The notes under the pieces were generated by a model. The model was not told the origin of the DNA. It saw only the letters and a list, made by a program, of their open reading frames with translations, and searched no databases. The translations under genes and the position numbers were made by a program. 64,000 bases of DNA from Streptomyces rubrogriseus (GTDB taxonomy: Bacteria; Actinomycetota; Actinomycetes; Streptomycetales; Streptomycetaceae), in the NCBI RefSeq assembly GCF_027947575.1, contig NZ_CP116256.1, positions 3,658,001 through 3,722,000 on the forward strand. The letters are read 5' to 3'. Positions 31,111-39,684 of the stretch are shown here, one piece after another; within the stretch, counting starts at the first letter, position 1, and every line of letters starts with the position of its first letter.

Positions 31111-33240
31111 ATGACCACCCACCGCATCCGCGTCGGCATCGACGTGGGCGGAACCTTCACCGACGCCGTGGCGGTCGACGCCACGACGCTCCGGCTCGTG
31201 GGCCAGGTGAAGGTCCCCACGAGCCACCATCACGAGGACGGTGTCGCACACGGCATCGTCGAAGCGCTCGACCGGCTGCTGACACAGACCGGACACGCAC
31301 CCGCCGACGTGGCCTTCCTGGCACACGGCACGACCCAGGCTACCAACGCCCTGCTGGAGGGTGACGTCGCCACCGTCGGCCTGCTCGGCATCGGCACCGG
31401 TGGTGGGACGTACTTCACCCGCCGGCTCGCCACCCTCGCCAAGCTCGAACTCACCCCCGGCAAACGGCTCCCGCTGCACTACGCGCACGTGTCCGACCCC
31501 GAGGACGCCCCCGCCGTACGGGCCGCCGTCGAACAGCTCACGGCGGCGGGCGCCCAGGCCCTGGTCGCCAGCGAGCCCTTCGGCGTCGACCGGCCCGAGG
31601 GCGAGGAGGCGGTCGCCGACGCGGCCCGCGCCACCGGGCTGCCGACCACAGCCGCGCACGAGATCACCTCCCTGTACGGGCTGCGCAAGCGCACCCGCAC
31701 CGCCGTCGTCAACGCGGCGATCCTGCCGCGCATGCTGGCCACCGCCGACCTCGTCGACGCCTCCATCACCAAGGCGGGCGTCACCGCCCCGCTGATGGTG
31801 ATGCGCTGCGACGGGGGAGTGATGTCCCTGGACGAGATGCGGCGCAGGCCCCTGCTGACCGTGCTGTCCGGGCCGGCCGCCGGGGTGGCCGGCGCGCTCA
31901 TGCAGGAACGCGTCAGCGAGGGCGTGTTCCTGGAGACCGGCGGCACCTCGACCGACATCAGCGTCGTCAAGCGCGGCAAGGTCGCGGTACGGCACGCCGT
32001 GCTGCTCGGCCGGACCTCCTACCTCAACGCCCTGGACGTCCGCACCGTCGGCGTCGGCGGCGGCTCCATGGTCCGGGTCTCCGGCGGCCGGGTCACCGGC
32101 ACCGGACCGCGCAGCGCGCACATCGCCGGGCTGCCGTACGCCTGTTACGCCGACCCGGCCGACCTGCGGGACGCGAAGCTGACCACCATCAGTCCGCTGC
32201 CCGGCGACCCCGCCGACTACGCCGTCCTGGACGCGGCCGGCGGCCGGTTCGCCCTCACCATGACCTGCGCCGCCAACGCGCTCGGCCGAGTCCCCGAGGG
32301 CGACTTCGCCCACGCCGACCCCGACACCGCCCGCGCCGCGCTGGCCCCGCTCGCCGCCGCCCTCGGCACCGACGTGGACACCGCGGCCGCCCGGCTCCTG
32401 GACGCGGGCACCGACCAGGTGAAGTCCGTCGTGGACGACCTCGTACGCGAGTACCGGCTGGACACGGACACCGCCGTCCTGGTCGGCGGGGGCGGCGGCG
32501 CGGCGTCGGTCACCCCGCACCTGGCCGCCCGCACCGACATGACCGGCCGCATCGCGCAGCACAGCGAGGTCATCAGCCCCATCGGCGTCGCCCTCGCGCT
32601 GGTCCGCGAACAGGTCGAGCGGATCGTGCCGGGCGCCACCCAGGAGCAGATCCTCGCCGTCCGCGCCGAGGCCGAGCGCGCCGTGGTCGAACAGGGCGCC
32701 GCCGCTGACGGCGTCGAGGTCGAGGTCACCGTCGACCCGCAGACCAACGTCGTACGCGCCATCGCCACCGGCGCCACCGAACTGCGCACCCAGGACCGGG
32801 CCCACCGCGCCGACGACGCCGAACGCCTGCGACTGGCCGCCACCAGCCTCAAGACCGACCCGTCGAAGGTGCACGTCCTCGCGGGCACCCCGGCCCACAC
32901 CGTGTACGGCACCGAGGTCCACCGACGCTTCCGGCCCGTCCGCCACCCGGTGCGGGTGGTCGACGCCGATGGGGTCGTCCGGCACCACGCGCCGGACGCC
33001 CGGGTCGAGGCGACCACCGTCGCCGCCGCCCCCGAGGTACTCGCCAAGCTGGTCACCGAGAACACCTCCTACGGCGACGGAGGCGTCCGTGCCCCCGCCG
33101 TACGGCTGCTGCTCGGCTCCCGGATCGCCGACCTCTCCGGCGTCCTGGACCCGCAGCCGCTGCTCGCCCTCGCCCGCAGCGAACTGCGCTCCCGCGCCGC
33201 CGACGAACCGGTGGTCGCCGTACTGGAGGTGCGCGAATGA
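31111..33240 (+). CDS. Hydantoinase/oxoprolinase subunit A (HyuA) family protein
   Basis: The 709-residue protein has the Hydant_A_N domain (RVGIDVGGTFTDAVAVD at residues 5-21, FLAHGTTQATNALLEG) with its ASKHA-type ATP site. The Hydantoinase_A domain follows (GLRKRTRTAVVNAAILPRML, GPAAGVAGALMQE, ETGGTSTDISVV). Family members use ATP to open lactam or hydantoin rings or to carboxylate ketones, usually with a HyuB partner. No HyuB is encoded here; the next gene is a small HExxH protein overlapping its stop. The ATG has AAGGAGG ten bases upstream. Confidence 0.9.
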   Translation: MTTHRIRVGIDVGGTFTDAVAVDATTLRLVGQVKVPTSHHHEDGVAHGIVEALDRLLTQTGHAPADVAFLAHGTTQATNALLEGDVATVGLLGIGTGGGTYFTRRLATLAKLELTPGKRLPLHYAHVSDPEDAPAVRAAVEQLTAAGAQALVASEPFGVDRPEGEEAVADAARATGLPTTAAHEITSLYGLRKRTRTAVVNAAILPRMLATADLVDASITKAGVTAPLMVMRCDGGVMSLDEMRRRPLLTVLSGPAAGVAGALMQERVSEGVFLETGGTSTDISVVKRGKVAVRHAVLLGRTSYLNALDVRTVGVGGGSMVRVSGGRVTGTGPRSAHIAGLPYACYADPADLRDAKLTTISPLPGDPADYAVLDAAGGRFALTMTCAANALGRVPEGDFAHADPDTARAALAPLAAALGTDVDTAAARLLDAGTDQVKSVVDDLVREYRLDTDTAVLVGGGGGAASVTPHLAARTDMTGRIAQHSEVISPIGVALALVREQVERIVPGATQEQILAVRAEAERAVVEQGAAADGVEVEVTVDPQTNVVRAIATGATELRTQDRAHRADDAERLRLAATSLKTDPSKVHVLAGTPAHTVYGTEVHRRFRPVRHPVRVVDADGVVRHHAPDARVEATTVAAAPEVLAKLVTENTSYGDGGVRAPAVRLLLGSRIADLSGVLDPQPLLALARSELRSRAADEPVVAVLEVRE

Positions 33241-33869
33241 CCGTCAAGGACGCCCCCGCGCGGGCGGATCTCGCCGCCACCGACGACATCGGGTGGGCGG
33301 TGCGGCTGCTGGCCGCCACCCCGACCCACGAGCACCGCGACCCGGAGCTGCTGCGCCGGTGGGCGCGGGCGGCCGACGCGTTCGGCTCCGCCCTCGCACC
33401 CGTCGCGTGCGAGGCGCGGATCGTGGAGCGCGACGGCGGACTGGAACTCGGGCTGCTCGCCCGGTACACCTCCAGACCGCCCACCGTCGAGCTGTACACC
33501 GACACCATCGACCTCGCCGAACGGGTCGTCGACGCCCGCGGCTGGCGCGACTGGTACCCGCCCGGCTCCGTGCGGGCGGCCGCCCTCGCCCACGAGGCGG
33601 TGCACGTCCACCTCCACCACGGCCCCGCCAAGGCCGCACTGAAGCGCGCCCTGGGCCACAGCGCCCTGCGCCTGGGCCGGCTGCGCGTTTCCGGCCACGT
33701 CGCCGGGGCCGAGGAGGTGGCCGCGCACGCCTACGCCCGCACCGTCTGCGGACTCGGCCGCAGCCCCCTGCTGCTGACCGCCGCCCTGGCCGCCGAGGCC
33801 GAGGCCCGGTCCGGCTCCGCGAACGGGAGCAACCCACCACCCGCACGTGACGCAAGAAGAGAGAACTGA
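33237..33869 (+). CDS. Uncharacterised protein with HExxH motif
   Basis: The 210-residue soluble protein is not of a family I recognise. It carries HEAVH at residues 119-123 (ALAHEAVHVHLHHGP) in a predicted helix, the zinc-binding pattern of metallopeptidases. Glu159 and Glu160 lie about 40 residues later and could supply a third ligand as in gluzincins. Additional histidines flank the motif. Its ATG overlaps the stop of the HyuA-like gene (ATGA) and the transporter gene begins three bases after its stop, so it is a coupled operon member. It might be a peptidase, a hydrolase or a HyuA partner. Confidence 0.7.
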   Translation: MTVKDAPARADLAATDDIGWAVRLLAATPTHEHRDPELLRRWARAADAFGSALAPVACEARIVERDGGLELGLLARYTSRPPTVELYTDTIDLAERVVDARGWRDWYPPGSVRAAALAHEAVHVHLHHGPAKAALKRALGHSALRLGRLRVSGHVAGAEEVAAHAYARTVCGLGRSPLLLTAALAAEAEARSGSANGSNPPPARDARREN

Positions 33870-33872
33870 CCC

Positions 33873-35153
33873 ATGGGTGTCGTCATCCTCCTCGTCATGG
33901 CGGCCGGCGTCGCCGCGATGCTCACCCGCAAGCTCCCCACCGCCTTCGCGCTGGTGCTGCTGGCCGTGGTCATCGCCTTCCTCTCCGGCGCGCCCCTGAC
34001 GGGCAAGAACAGCGTCCTGGACACGGTGCTCCAGGAGGGCGCCCCGGCGCTCGCGGCGACGATGGTCGCCATCATCCTCGGCTCCTGGCTCGGCAAGCTG
34101 CTCGACGAGACCGGCATCGCCGGCACCCTCGTCCGCAAGATCGTCGAGTTCGGCGGCGACCGGCCCACCGTCGTGGCCCTCGGTGTCCTCGCCGTCTCCG
34201 CACTCGTCGGCACCGTCACCGGATCGGCGCCGGCCGCGATGCTGGCCGGGATCATCGGCATCCCCGCGATGGTCGCGGTCGGCGTGCCCAAGGTGACCGC
34301 CGCGGGCACGGTGCTGATGGGCATCGCGGTCGGCGTCCCCTTCGAACTGCCGGTCTGGCAGTTCTTCTCCACCGCGCTCGACCTGCCGGTCGACACCGTC
34401 CGCGGCTTCATGGTGAAGCTCTTCCCGTTCGCCCTGGTCGCCGCCGTCGCCTACGTCGTGATCGAGAACCGGCGGCGCGGCACCGAGCACGCCTGGTCCC
34501 TCAAGTCGGTCTCCGCGCGCCCGGCCCCGCGCCGCGAACGCCTCGGCGACGCCCCCTGGTACGCGCTGCTCGCCCCGGTGATCCCGCTGGTCCTGGCCCT
34601 CGGCCTGGAAGTGGCCATCATCCCGTCGATGCTGGCCGGTGTGCTCTACGCGCTGGTCACCACCACCCGGCCCGGCGAGATGAACAAGCGGCTGCTGCGC
34701 ACCCTGTACGGCGGCTTCGAGGTGGCCGCGCCGCCGCTCGCCCTGTTCGTGGCGATCGGCATCCTGCTCGCCGCCGTCAAACTCCCCGGCGCGGTGGACG
34801 CGCTGGAGCCGCTGATGAAGGCGGTCAGCCCGCAGAACCCGGTGCTGTTCGTCATCGTCTTCACCGTGCTGGTGCCGCTGTGCCTGTACCGCGGCCCGCT
34901 CAACGTGTTCGGGCTCGGCGCGGGCATCGCGGGCGTCCTCATCGCCACCGGCATCTACCCGGCCGTCGCCGTCCTCGGCATGGCCACCTCGTACAACCAG
35001 GTCTTCGGCGTCGCCGACCCGACCAGCACCCAGACCGTGTGGGCCGCGCAGTACGCGGGCGTCAGCCCGCAGCAGGTCATGGTCCGCACCCTGCCCTACG
35101 TGTGGCTGGTCGCCCTCGGCGGCATGTGCGTCACCGCCGCCCTGTACCTGTGA
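33873..35153 (+). CDS. Multi-pass organic-anion transporter (ion transporter superfamily)
   Basis: The 426-residue membrane protein has about 11-12 helices. It begins MGVVILLVMAAGVAAMLTRKLPTAFALVLLAVVIAF and contains re-entrant-loop-like Gly/Ala/Ser segments (GTVTGSAPAAMLAGIIGIPAMVAVGVPK and GVLIATGIYPAVAVLGMATSYNQVFGVADPTSTQT), as in the CitMHS/GntP/DcuC ion transporter superfamily. It probably imports a carboxylated substrate for the neighbouring enzymes. Lack of charged residues in helices and the paired loops support a secondary transporter rather than a channel. The specific substrate is unknown. Confidence 0.8.
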   Translation: MGVVILLVMAAGVAAMLTRKLPTAFALVLLAVVIAFLSGAPLTGKNSVLDTVLQEGAPALAATMVAIILGSWLGKLLDETGIAGTLVRKIVEFGGDRPTVVALGVLAVSALVGTVTGSAPAAMLAGIIGIPAMVAVGVPKVTAAGTVLMGIAVGVPFELPVWQFFSTALDLPVDTVRGFMVKLFPFALVAAVAYVVIENRRRGTEHAWSLKSVSARPAPRRERLGDAPWYALLAPVIPLVLALGLEVAIIPSMLAGVLYALVTTTRPGEMNKRLLRTLYGGFEVAAPPLALFVAIGILLAAVKLPGAVDALEPLMKAVSPQNPVLFVIVFTVLVPLCLYRGPLNVFGLGAGIAGVLIATGIYPAVAVLGMATSYNQVFGVADPTSTQTVWAAQYAGVSPQQVMVRTLPYVWLVALGGMCVTAALYL

Positions 35154-35193
35154 CACATCCGTACGTGTGACACCCCCTCACCCAGGAGTCGAC

Positions 35194-36198
35194 ATGCACG
35201 AGCCGCACCTCGACCGCCGTCTCTTCCTGAAGGGCACGGCCGTCACCGGCGCCGCCCTCGCTCTGGGCGCCACCGCCGTGCCCACCGCCTCCGCCGCACC
35301 CGGCGGCTTCCCCGAGTACACCTACGTCCGCACCCTGCTGACGCCGTCCAAGCTCGCCTACAACCCCACCGGCGAGATCATCTTCCCGACCGTCCGAGGC
35401 GTCTACGACCGGCTGCCCGCGAGCGGCCGGCTGGGCCGCTACTACCTCTACTACGCCCCGCACGACGCCCCGGGCGGCATCTGCCTGGCCTACGGCGACT
35501 CGCTGGAGGGCCCCTTCACGGAGTACCCGGACAACCCGATCGTCTCCAACAAGTGGTCGCCGCACTACTCCGTCAGCCACGTCTCCTCGCCGCACGTGAT
35601 GTGGCACGCCGGGCGGAAGGAGATGTGGCTGTACTTCCACGGCGAGAACACCACGACCAGGCTCGCCCGCTCCACCGACGGCATCCACTTCACCTACGAC
35701 AAGGTCGTGCTGAACACCTCGATGCTGCCGTCCGGCACCACCGAGACCTCCTACGCGCGGGTCTTCCCGCACGAACTGACCTCGCGCGGCGCGCACTACG
35801 TCATGGTCTTCATGGTCAACAACACCACCAACCACCGTGACATCGGCTGGGGCTGGTCCGCCGACGGCCGCACCTGGACGTTCGCCCAGGAGCCCCTGGT
35901 GCGCCACGGCGACGTCGGCGCGGTCAACGTCGGCGGCCCGCACCTGCTGCACCGGAACAACAGCACGTACGTCGTCTACAACAAGGACAAGGAGAGCGGC
36001 GGCGACCTGATGATCACCGAGGTCGGCAACGACTTCTCCCGACGCGACCACCTCGGGGTCTTCTACAACTCCCGCTCCTCGGCACCGGAGAACGGCCGCG
36101 CGGCCTCCCCGTCCTTCGGCACCGACCGCGGCGTCCCGTACATGATCTACGAGGCGGGGGAGCGGCTGGCCGGTTCGATCGCGATGGCCCGCGGCTGA
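35194..36198 (+). CDS. Tat-exported GH43-like five-bladed beta-propeller protein
   Basis: The 334-residue protein has a twin-arginine signal (DRRLFLKGTAVTGAALALG) with cleavage near AxA about residue 37. The rest is beta-rich with repeated blades typical of glycoside hydrolase 43/62/32/68 folds (YYLYYAPHDAPGGICLAYGDSLEGPFTEY, HVMWHAGRKEMWLYFHGENTTTRLARSTDGIHF, YVVYNKDKESGGDLMITEV). Catalytic residues could not be assigned with certainty. It would act outside the cell on a polysaccharide or glycoside feeding the locus. It is the last gene of the operon and is followed by a very strong hairpin. Confidence 0.8.
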   Translation: MHEPHLDRRLFLKGTAVTGAALALGATAVPTASAAPGGFPEYTYVRTLLTPSKLAYNPTGEIIFPTVRGVYDRLPASGRLGRYYLYYAPHDAPGGICLAYGDSLEGPFTEYPDNPIVSNKWSPHYSVSHVSSPHVMWHAGRKEMWLYFHGENTTTRLARSTDGIHFTYDKVVLNTSMLPSGTTETSYARVFPHELTSRGAHYVMVFMVNNTTNHRDIGWGWSADGRTWTFAQEPLVRHGDVGAVNVGGPHLLHRNNSTYVVYNKDKESGGDLMITEVGNDFSRRDHLGVFYNSRSSAPENGRAASPSFGTDRGVPYMIYEAGERLAGSIAMARG

Positions 36199-36221
36199 CC
36201 CCGGTACGCCGCCGCACACGG

Positions 36222-36262
36222 CAGCGGGGCCGTACGTCCGGATCGGACGTACGGCCCCGCTG
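36222..36262. terminator. Very strong bidirectional terminator
   Basis: A perfect 19-bp stem with a GAT loop (CAGCGGGGCCGTACGTCCG and its complement) lies between the convergent hydrolase and MFS genes. Confidence 0.9.
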
Positions 36263-36279
36263 TCTTCCCGCCGGGTGCC

Positions 36280-37893
36280 TCAGGCGACGGGCGCCGGGTC
36301 CTTTTCGGTCGGCGCGGCGGGGCCCTCGCCGGACTCCTCGGCCAGGCGCTCCATGCCGCTGGTGGTCTTCAGCGGCTTCTCCTTGATGAACACGACGGCG
36401 ACCAGCGCGAGCACCGCGAACGGCGTGGCGACGAGGAACAGGTCGGCCGTGGCGACGGCGTAGGCGTGCTCGATGATCGTCCGCAGCGGGCCGGGCAGCG
36501 TGGACATGTCCGGGACGCTGCCCTCGCCGGAGCCACCGCCACCGGGGGCGGTGATACCGGCGTCGCCGAGTCCCTTGGCCGTCTCGTCGGCGACCCGGTT
36601 GGCGAGGATCGCGCCGAGGACGCTGACGCCGATGGTGCCGCCCATGCTGCGGAAGAACGACAGCACGGAGGTCGCGGCGCCCAGGTCGGCGGCGGGCACG
36701 TCGTTCTGGGCGGCCAGCACCAGGTTCTGCATCAGCATGCCGACGCCGACACCCAGGATCGCCATGTAGAGGCTGAGCAGGCCGAAGTTGGTCTTCGCGT
36801 CGATCGTGGCCAGCAGGGCGAGGCCGACGGCCATGATGAACGCGCCCGCGACCAGGTACCGCTTCCACTTGCCGGTCCGGCTGATCACCTGTCCGGCGAC
36901 GGTGGAGGACACCAGCAGGCCGAGGATCATGGGCAGGCTCATCAGACCCGCGACGGTCGGCGACTTGCCCAGGGAGATCTGGAAGTACTGCGAGAGGAAG
37001 ACGGTCCCGCCGAACATGGCGACACCGACCAGGAGGCTGGCGACGGTGGTCAGGGTGACCGTGCGGTTCCTGAAGATGCCGAGCGGGATGACCGGCTCGG
37101 CGGTGCGGGCCTCGACGAACACCGCCGCGACCAGCAGCAGTACGCCGCCGCCCGTGAGGACACCGGTCTGCCAGGACGCCCAGTCGAACTCGTTGCCGGC
37201 CAGCGACACCCAGATGAGCAGGGCGCAGACACCGGCGACGATCAGGAAGGCGCCGAGCCAGTCGATGCGCACCTCGCGCTTGACCGTGGGCAGTCGCAGG
37301 GTGCGCTGGAGCAGGGCGATGGCGAGCAGCGCGAACGGCACGCCGATGAAGAAGCACCAGCGCCAGCCCAGCCACGAGGTGTCCACCAGGACACCGCCGA
37401 CCAGCGGTCCGGCCACGGTGCCCACGGCGAAGACGGCACCGAAGATGCCGGCGTACTTGCCCAGCTGGCGGGGCGGGATGACGGAGGCCATCACGACCTG
37501 CGCGAGCGCGGTCAGACCGCCCGCGCCGATGCCCTGCACGACCCGGCTGAAGATCAGCAGCCCGACCCCGTGCGAGAAGCCGGCCAGCAGCGAGCCGACC
37601 ACGAACATGCTCAGCGACAGCTGGAGCAGCAGCTTCTTGTTGAAGAGGTCGGACAGCTTGCCCCACAGGGGCACCGTCGCGGTCATCGCGAGCAGCTCGG
37701 AGGTGACGACCCACGTGTACGACGACTGGCTGGCGCCCAGGTCGGCGATGATCGTGGGCAGCGCGTTGGCCACGACGGTGCCGGCCAGGATCGCGACGAA
37801 CATGCCGGCCATCAGGCCCGACATGGCCTGGAGTATCTGCCGGTGGGTCATCGAGGTGGGAGGCGCGTCGGCGGGCGCCTGGGTAGCGGTCAC
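36280..37893 (-). CDS. MFS drug efflux transporter (DHA2, 14 helices)
   Basis: The 537-residue membrane protein belongs to the EmrB/QacA group. It has 14 predicted helices, motif A-like GKLSDLFNKKLLL between helices 2 and 3, motif C-like GIFGAVFAVGTVAGPLVGG in helix 5, and a Gly-rich outer loop (APGGGGSGEGSVPDM) near the end. It exports toxic compounds using the proton gradient. The GTG start has AAAGAGAT at good spacing. It is downstream of a TetR gene on the same strand, with 53 bases between; that regulator is the likely repressor of the pair. Confidence 0.93.
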   Translation of the reverse strand: MTATQAPADAPPTSMTHRQILQAMSGLMAGMFVAILAGTVVANALPTIIADLGASQSSYTWVVTSELLAMTATVPLWGKLSDLFNKKLLLQLSLSMFVVGSLLAGFSHGVGLLIFSRVVQGIGAGGLTALAQVVMASVIPPRQLGKYAGIFGAVFAVGTVAGPLVGGVLVDTSWLGWRWCFFIGVPFALLAIALLQRTLRLPTVKREVRIDWLGAFLIVAGVCALLIWVSLAGNEFDWASWQTGVLTGGGVLLLVAAVFVEARTAEPVIPLGIFRNRTVTLTTVASLLVGVAMFGGTVFLSQYFQISLGKSPTVAGLMSLPMILGLLVSSTVAGQVISRTGKWKRYLVAGAFIMAVGLALLATIDAKTNFGLLSLYMAILGVGVGMLMQNLVLAAQNDVPAADLGAATSVLSFFRSMGGTIGVSVLGAILANRVADETAKGLGDAGITAPGGGGSGEGSVPDMSTLPGPLRTIIEHAYAVATADLFLVATPFAVLALVAVVFIKEKPLKTTSGMERLAEESGEGPAAPTEKDPAPVA

Positions 37894-37946
37894 GGCATCT
37901 CTTTCGTGTGGTGGGGTCCTGAGGGGTCGCGAGCCCGGCGCGGAGG

Positions 37947-38579
37947 CTACGCGGAGGGTGCCGGGAGACCGGCGGCGAGGAGGGTGAACACCTCGTGGAA
38001 GACGTCGAGGAAGGCGGCTTCCTCCTGGTGGGCGGACCAGTGGTCCATGCTGGTGCGCACCGCGGCGCCCGCCACCGCGGCCAGCAGTCGCGGGTAGAGC
38101 CCCGGCCCGTCCCCGCCCGGGTCGCCGTCCCCGCGCAGGCGCAGGGCGATGGCGTCCGCCAGGTCGGCCTCGGCCGCCATGTGGGCCCCGACGCCGCGCG
38201 CCAGGAGGTGCGGTGAGGCGTGCAGGACCTCGGCGTGCAGCCGCCACAGCTCGTGCTGCTGTTCCGCCTCGGCCAGCTCCGCCGCCATGGCCTCGCGCAG
38301 GGCTGCCAGCGGGGAGAGATCGGCCGGTGCTTCCAGGACGGCGCGCCGCATGCGTGCGCCCGCGTCCGCGTCGATGACCACGAAGGCCTCGTCGCGGCTG
38401 TCGAAGTAGTTGAAGAAGGTGCGCACGGATACCCCGGCCGCGGCGCTGATCGCCTCGACGGTGACCTTCTCCGCCCCGTGTTCGGCGGCGAGACGCACCG
38501 CGGCTTCGGCCAGAGCGGCACGGGTGGCCCGCTTCTTCCGCTCCCGCAGACCGCCCCCCGCGGCACCCTTCTCCGACAT
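37947..38579 (-). CDS. TetR family regulator of the MFS pump
   Basis: The 210-residue protein has a TetR HTH at about residues 12-58 (ATRAALAEAAVRLAAEHGAEKVTVEAISAAAGVSVRTFFNYF) and a helical ligand domain. The NYFDSRDEAF pattern after the HTH is common in regulators of efflux pumps. Two ATGs three codons apart are possible; the downstream one is used because the upstream one lies inside the operator. Two copies of a TTGCAT-type inverted repeat at the promoter suggest autoregulation and co-regulation of the MFS gene. Confidence 0.9.
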   Translation of the reverse strand: MSEKGAAGGGLRERKKRATRAALAEAAVRLAAEHGAEKVTVEAISAAAGVSVRTFFNYFDSRDEAFVVIDADAGARMRRAVLEAPADLSPLAALREAMAAELAEAEQQHELWRLHAEVLHASPHLLARGVGAHMAAEADLADAIALRLRGDGDPGGDGPGLYPRLLAAVAGAAVRTSMDHWSAHQEEAAFLDVFHEVFTLLAAGLPAPSA

Positions 38580-38582
38580 AAG

Positions 38583-38614
38583 TTGCATGGTATGCAAAGA
38601 TGCACGACATGCAA
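38583..38614. promoter_or_regulatory. Tandem TetR operators
   Basis: TTGCAT-GGT-ATGCAA is a perfect inverted repeat. A second, degenerate copy, ATGCAC-GAC-ATGCAA, lies with its centre 17 bp away. Both overlap the start region of the tetR gene. Confidence 0.7.
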
Positions 38615-38618
38615 AATT

Positions 38619-38654
38619 GGCGGGCGCCGACCCCGTAAGGGATCGGCGCCCGCC
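38619..38654 (-). terminator. Hairpin terminator after the rhodanese gene
   Basis: GGCGGGCGCCGA pairs perfectly with its complement across a 12-base loop. On the minus strand it is followed by AATTTT, and it separates the rhodanese gene from tetR. Confidence 0.82.
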
Positions 38655-38668
38655 GTCGTCGGTGCGGC

Positions 38669-39253
38669 TCAGGCGGCCAGTCGGGCCAGCGTCTCCTCGA
38701 AGGAGGCGACGTCCCCGGTGGGCCGGTTGTGGGGCAGCCGGGCCAGTGCCGCGGCCATGCCGCAGGTGTTGGTCACTCCGGAGAAGACCAGTCCCGCGCC
38801 TATCGCGCCGGACAGCCAGTGCGCGGGCCGCCAGAAGCGTCCGGCCACGAAGCCGGCGGCGACGAGCGACCCGGCCGCGAGGCGCACCTGCCGGTCCATG
38901 GGCCACGGTGTACGTGCCCCGGCCGGACGCTCGACGGGATGACCGGCCGCCGCCCAGGCGCTCGTGCCGCCGTCGAGCGTGGCCGCCGCCACGTTCCGCG
39001 CCGCCAGCCGGGCGCAGCCCTTGGCGGACCGGTTCCCGGAGGCGCACACGAGCAGCAGCGGCCCGCGCGCGGCGGCCGCAGCCAGGGTGTCGGCGGCCTC
39101 GTCGAGGCGCTCCAGCGGAACGTTGTGGGCGCCGGGCAGGTGGCCGCCGGAGAATTCGCCGGGGGAGCGGACGTCGACGACGGTGAACTCGGCCAGGCGG
39201 GCCGCCGCCTGCCCGGTGGTCAGCGCGGTGGCGGTTGCTGCGGGGGTGATCAC
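38669..39253 (-). CDS. Rhodanese-DUF2892 membrane protein (YgaP-like)
   Basis: The 194-residue protein has an N-terminal rhodanese domain at residues 10-110 with the persulfide-carrying Cys70 in LLLVCASGNRSAKG. A DUF2892 domain with two membrane helices follows at about 125-190. This layout is that of YgaP, a membrane sulfurtransferase. The GTG start is preceded by an AAGG-containing site. It is divergent from the CstR-like repressor gene across an ATACCC-N4-GGGTAT operator, so persulfide stress probably induces it. Confidence 0.9.
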   Translation of the reverse strand: MITPAATATALTTGQAAARLAEFTVVDVRSPGEFSGGHLPGAHNVPLERLDEAADTLAAAAARGPLLLVCASGNRSAKGCARLAARNVAAATLDGGTSAWAAAGHPVERPAGARTPWPMDRQVRLAAGSLVAAGFVAGRFWRPAHWLSGAIGAGLVFSGVTNTCGMAAALARLPHNRPTGDVASFEETLARLAA

Positions 39254-39295
39254 GGAGCGAGACCTTTCTCGTTGTTCGTCCCCCCGCGAGGTAGG

Positions 39296-39311
39296 ATACC
39301 CGCGGGGGTAT
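39296..39311. promoter_or_regulatory. CstR/CsoR-type operator, copy 1
   Basis: ATACCC-GCGG-GGGTAT is a perfect inverted repeat between the divergent rhodanese and CstR-like genes. Related sites lie upstream of the MBL-rhodanese gene. The pattern is that known for the CsoR/CstR family. Confidence 0.8.
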
Positions 39312-39325
39312 GTGGGGTTCGGTGA

Positions 39326-39629
<304 letters not shown>

Positions 39630-39631
<2 letters not shown>

Positions 39632-39661
39632 CGCCGGCGGGCTCGCCGGGCGGCCGGCGTC
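39630..39661. terminator. Bidirectional hairpin between cstR-like and TSUP genes
   Basis: GACGCCGGC pairs with GCCGGCGTC across a 14-base loop between the convergent genes. The left arm begins at the repressor stop codon. Confidence 0.6.
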
Positions 39662-39684
39662 GGTGGGTCGGCGGGATCGGCGGG

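Noticed and set aside
28882..32988. Very long open frame on the minus strand opposite the LacI, FAD-oxidoreductase and HyuA genes
   Set aside because: It mirrors three well-recognised genes on the plus strand and has the Gly/Val/Arg-rich composition typical of antisense frames in high-GC DNA; no domain is visible.
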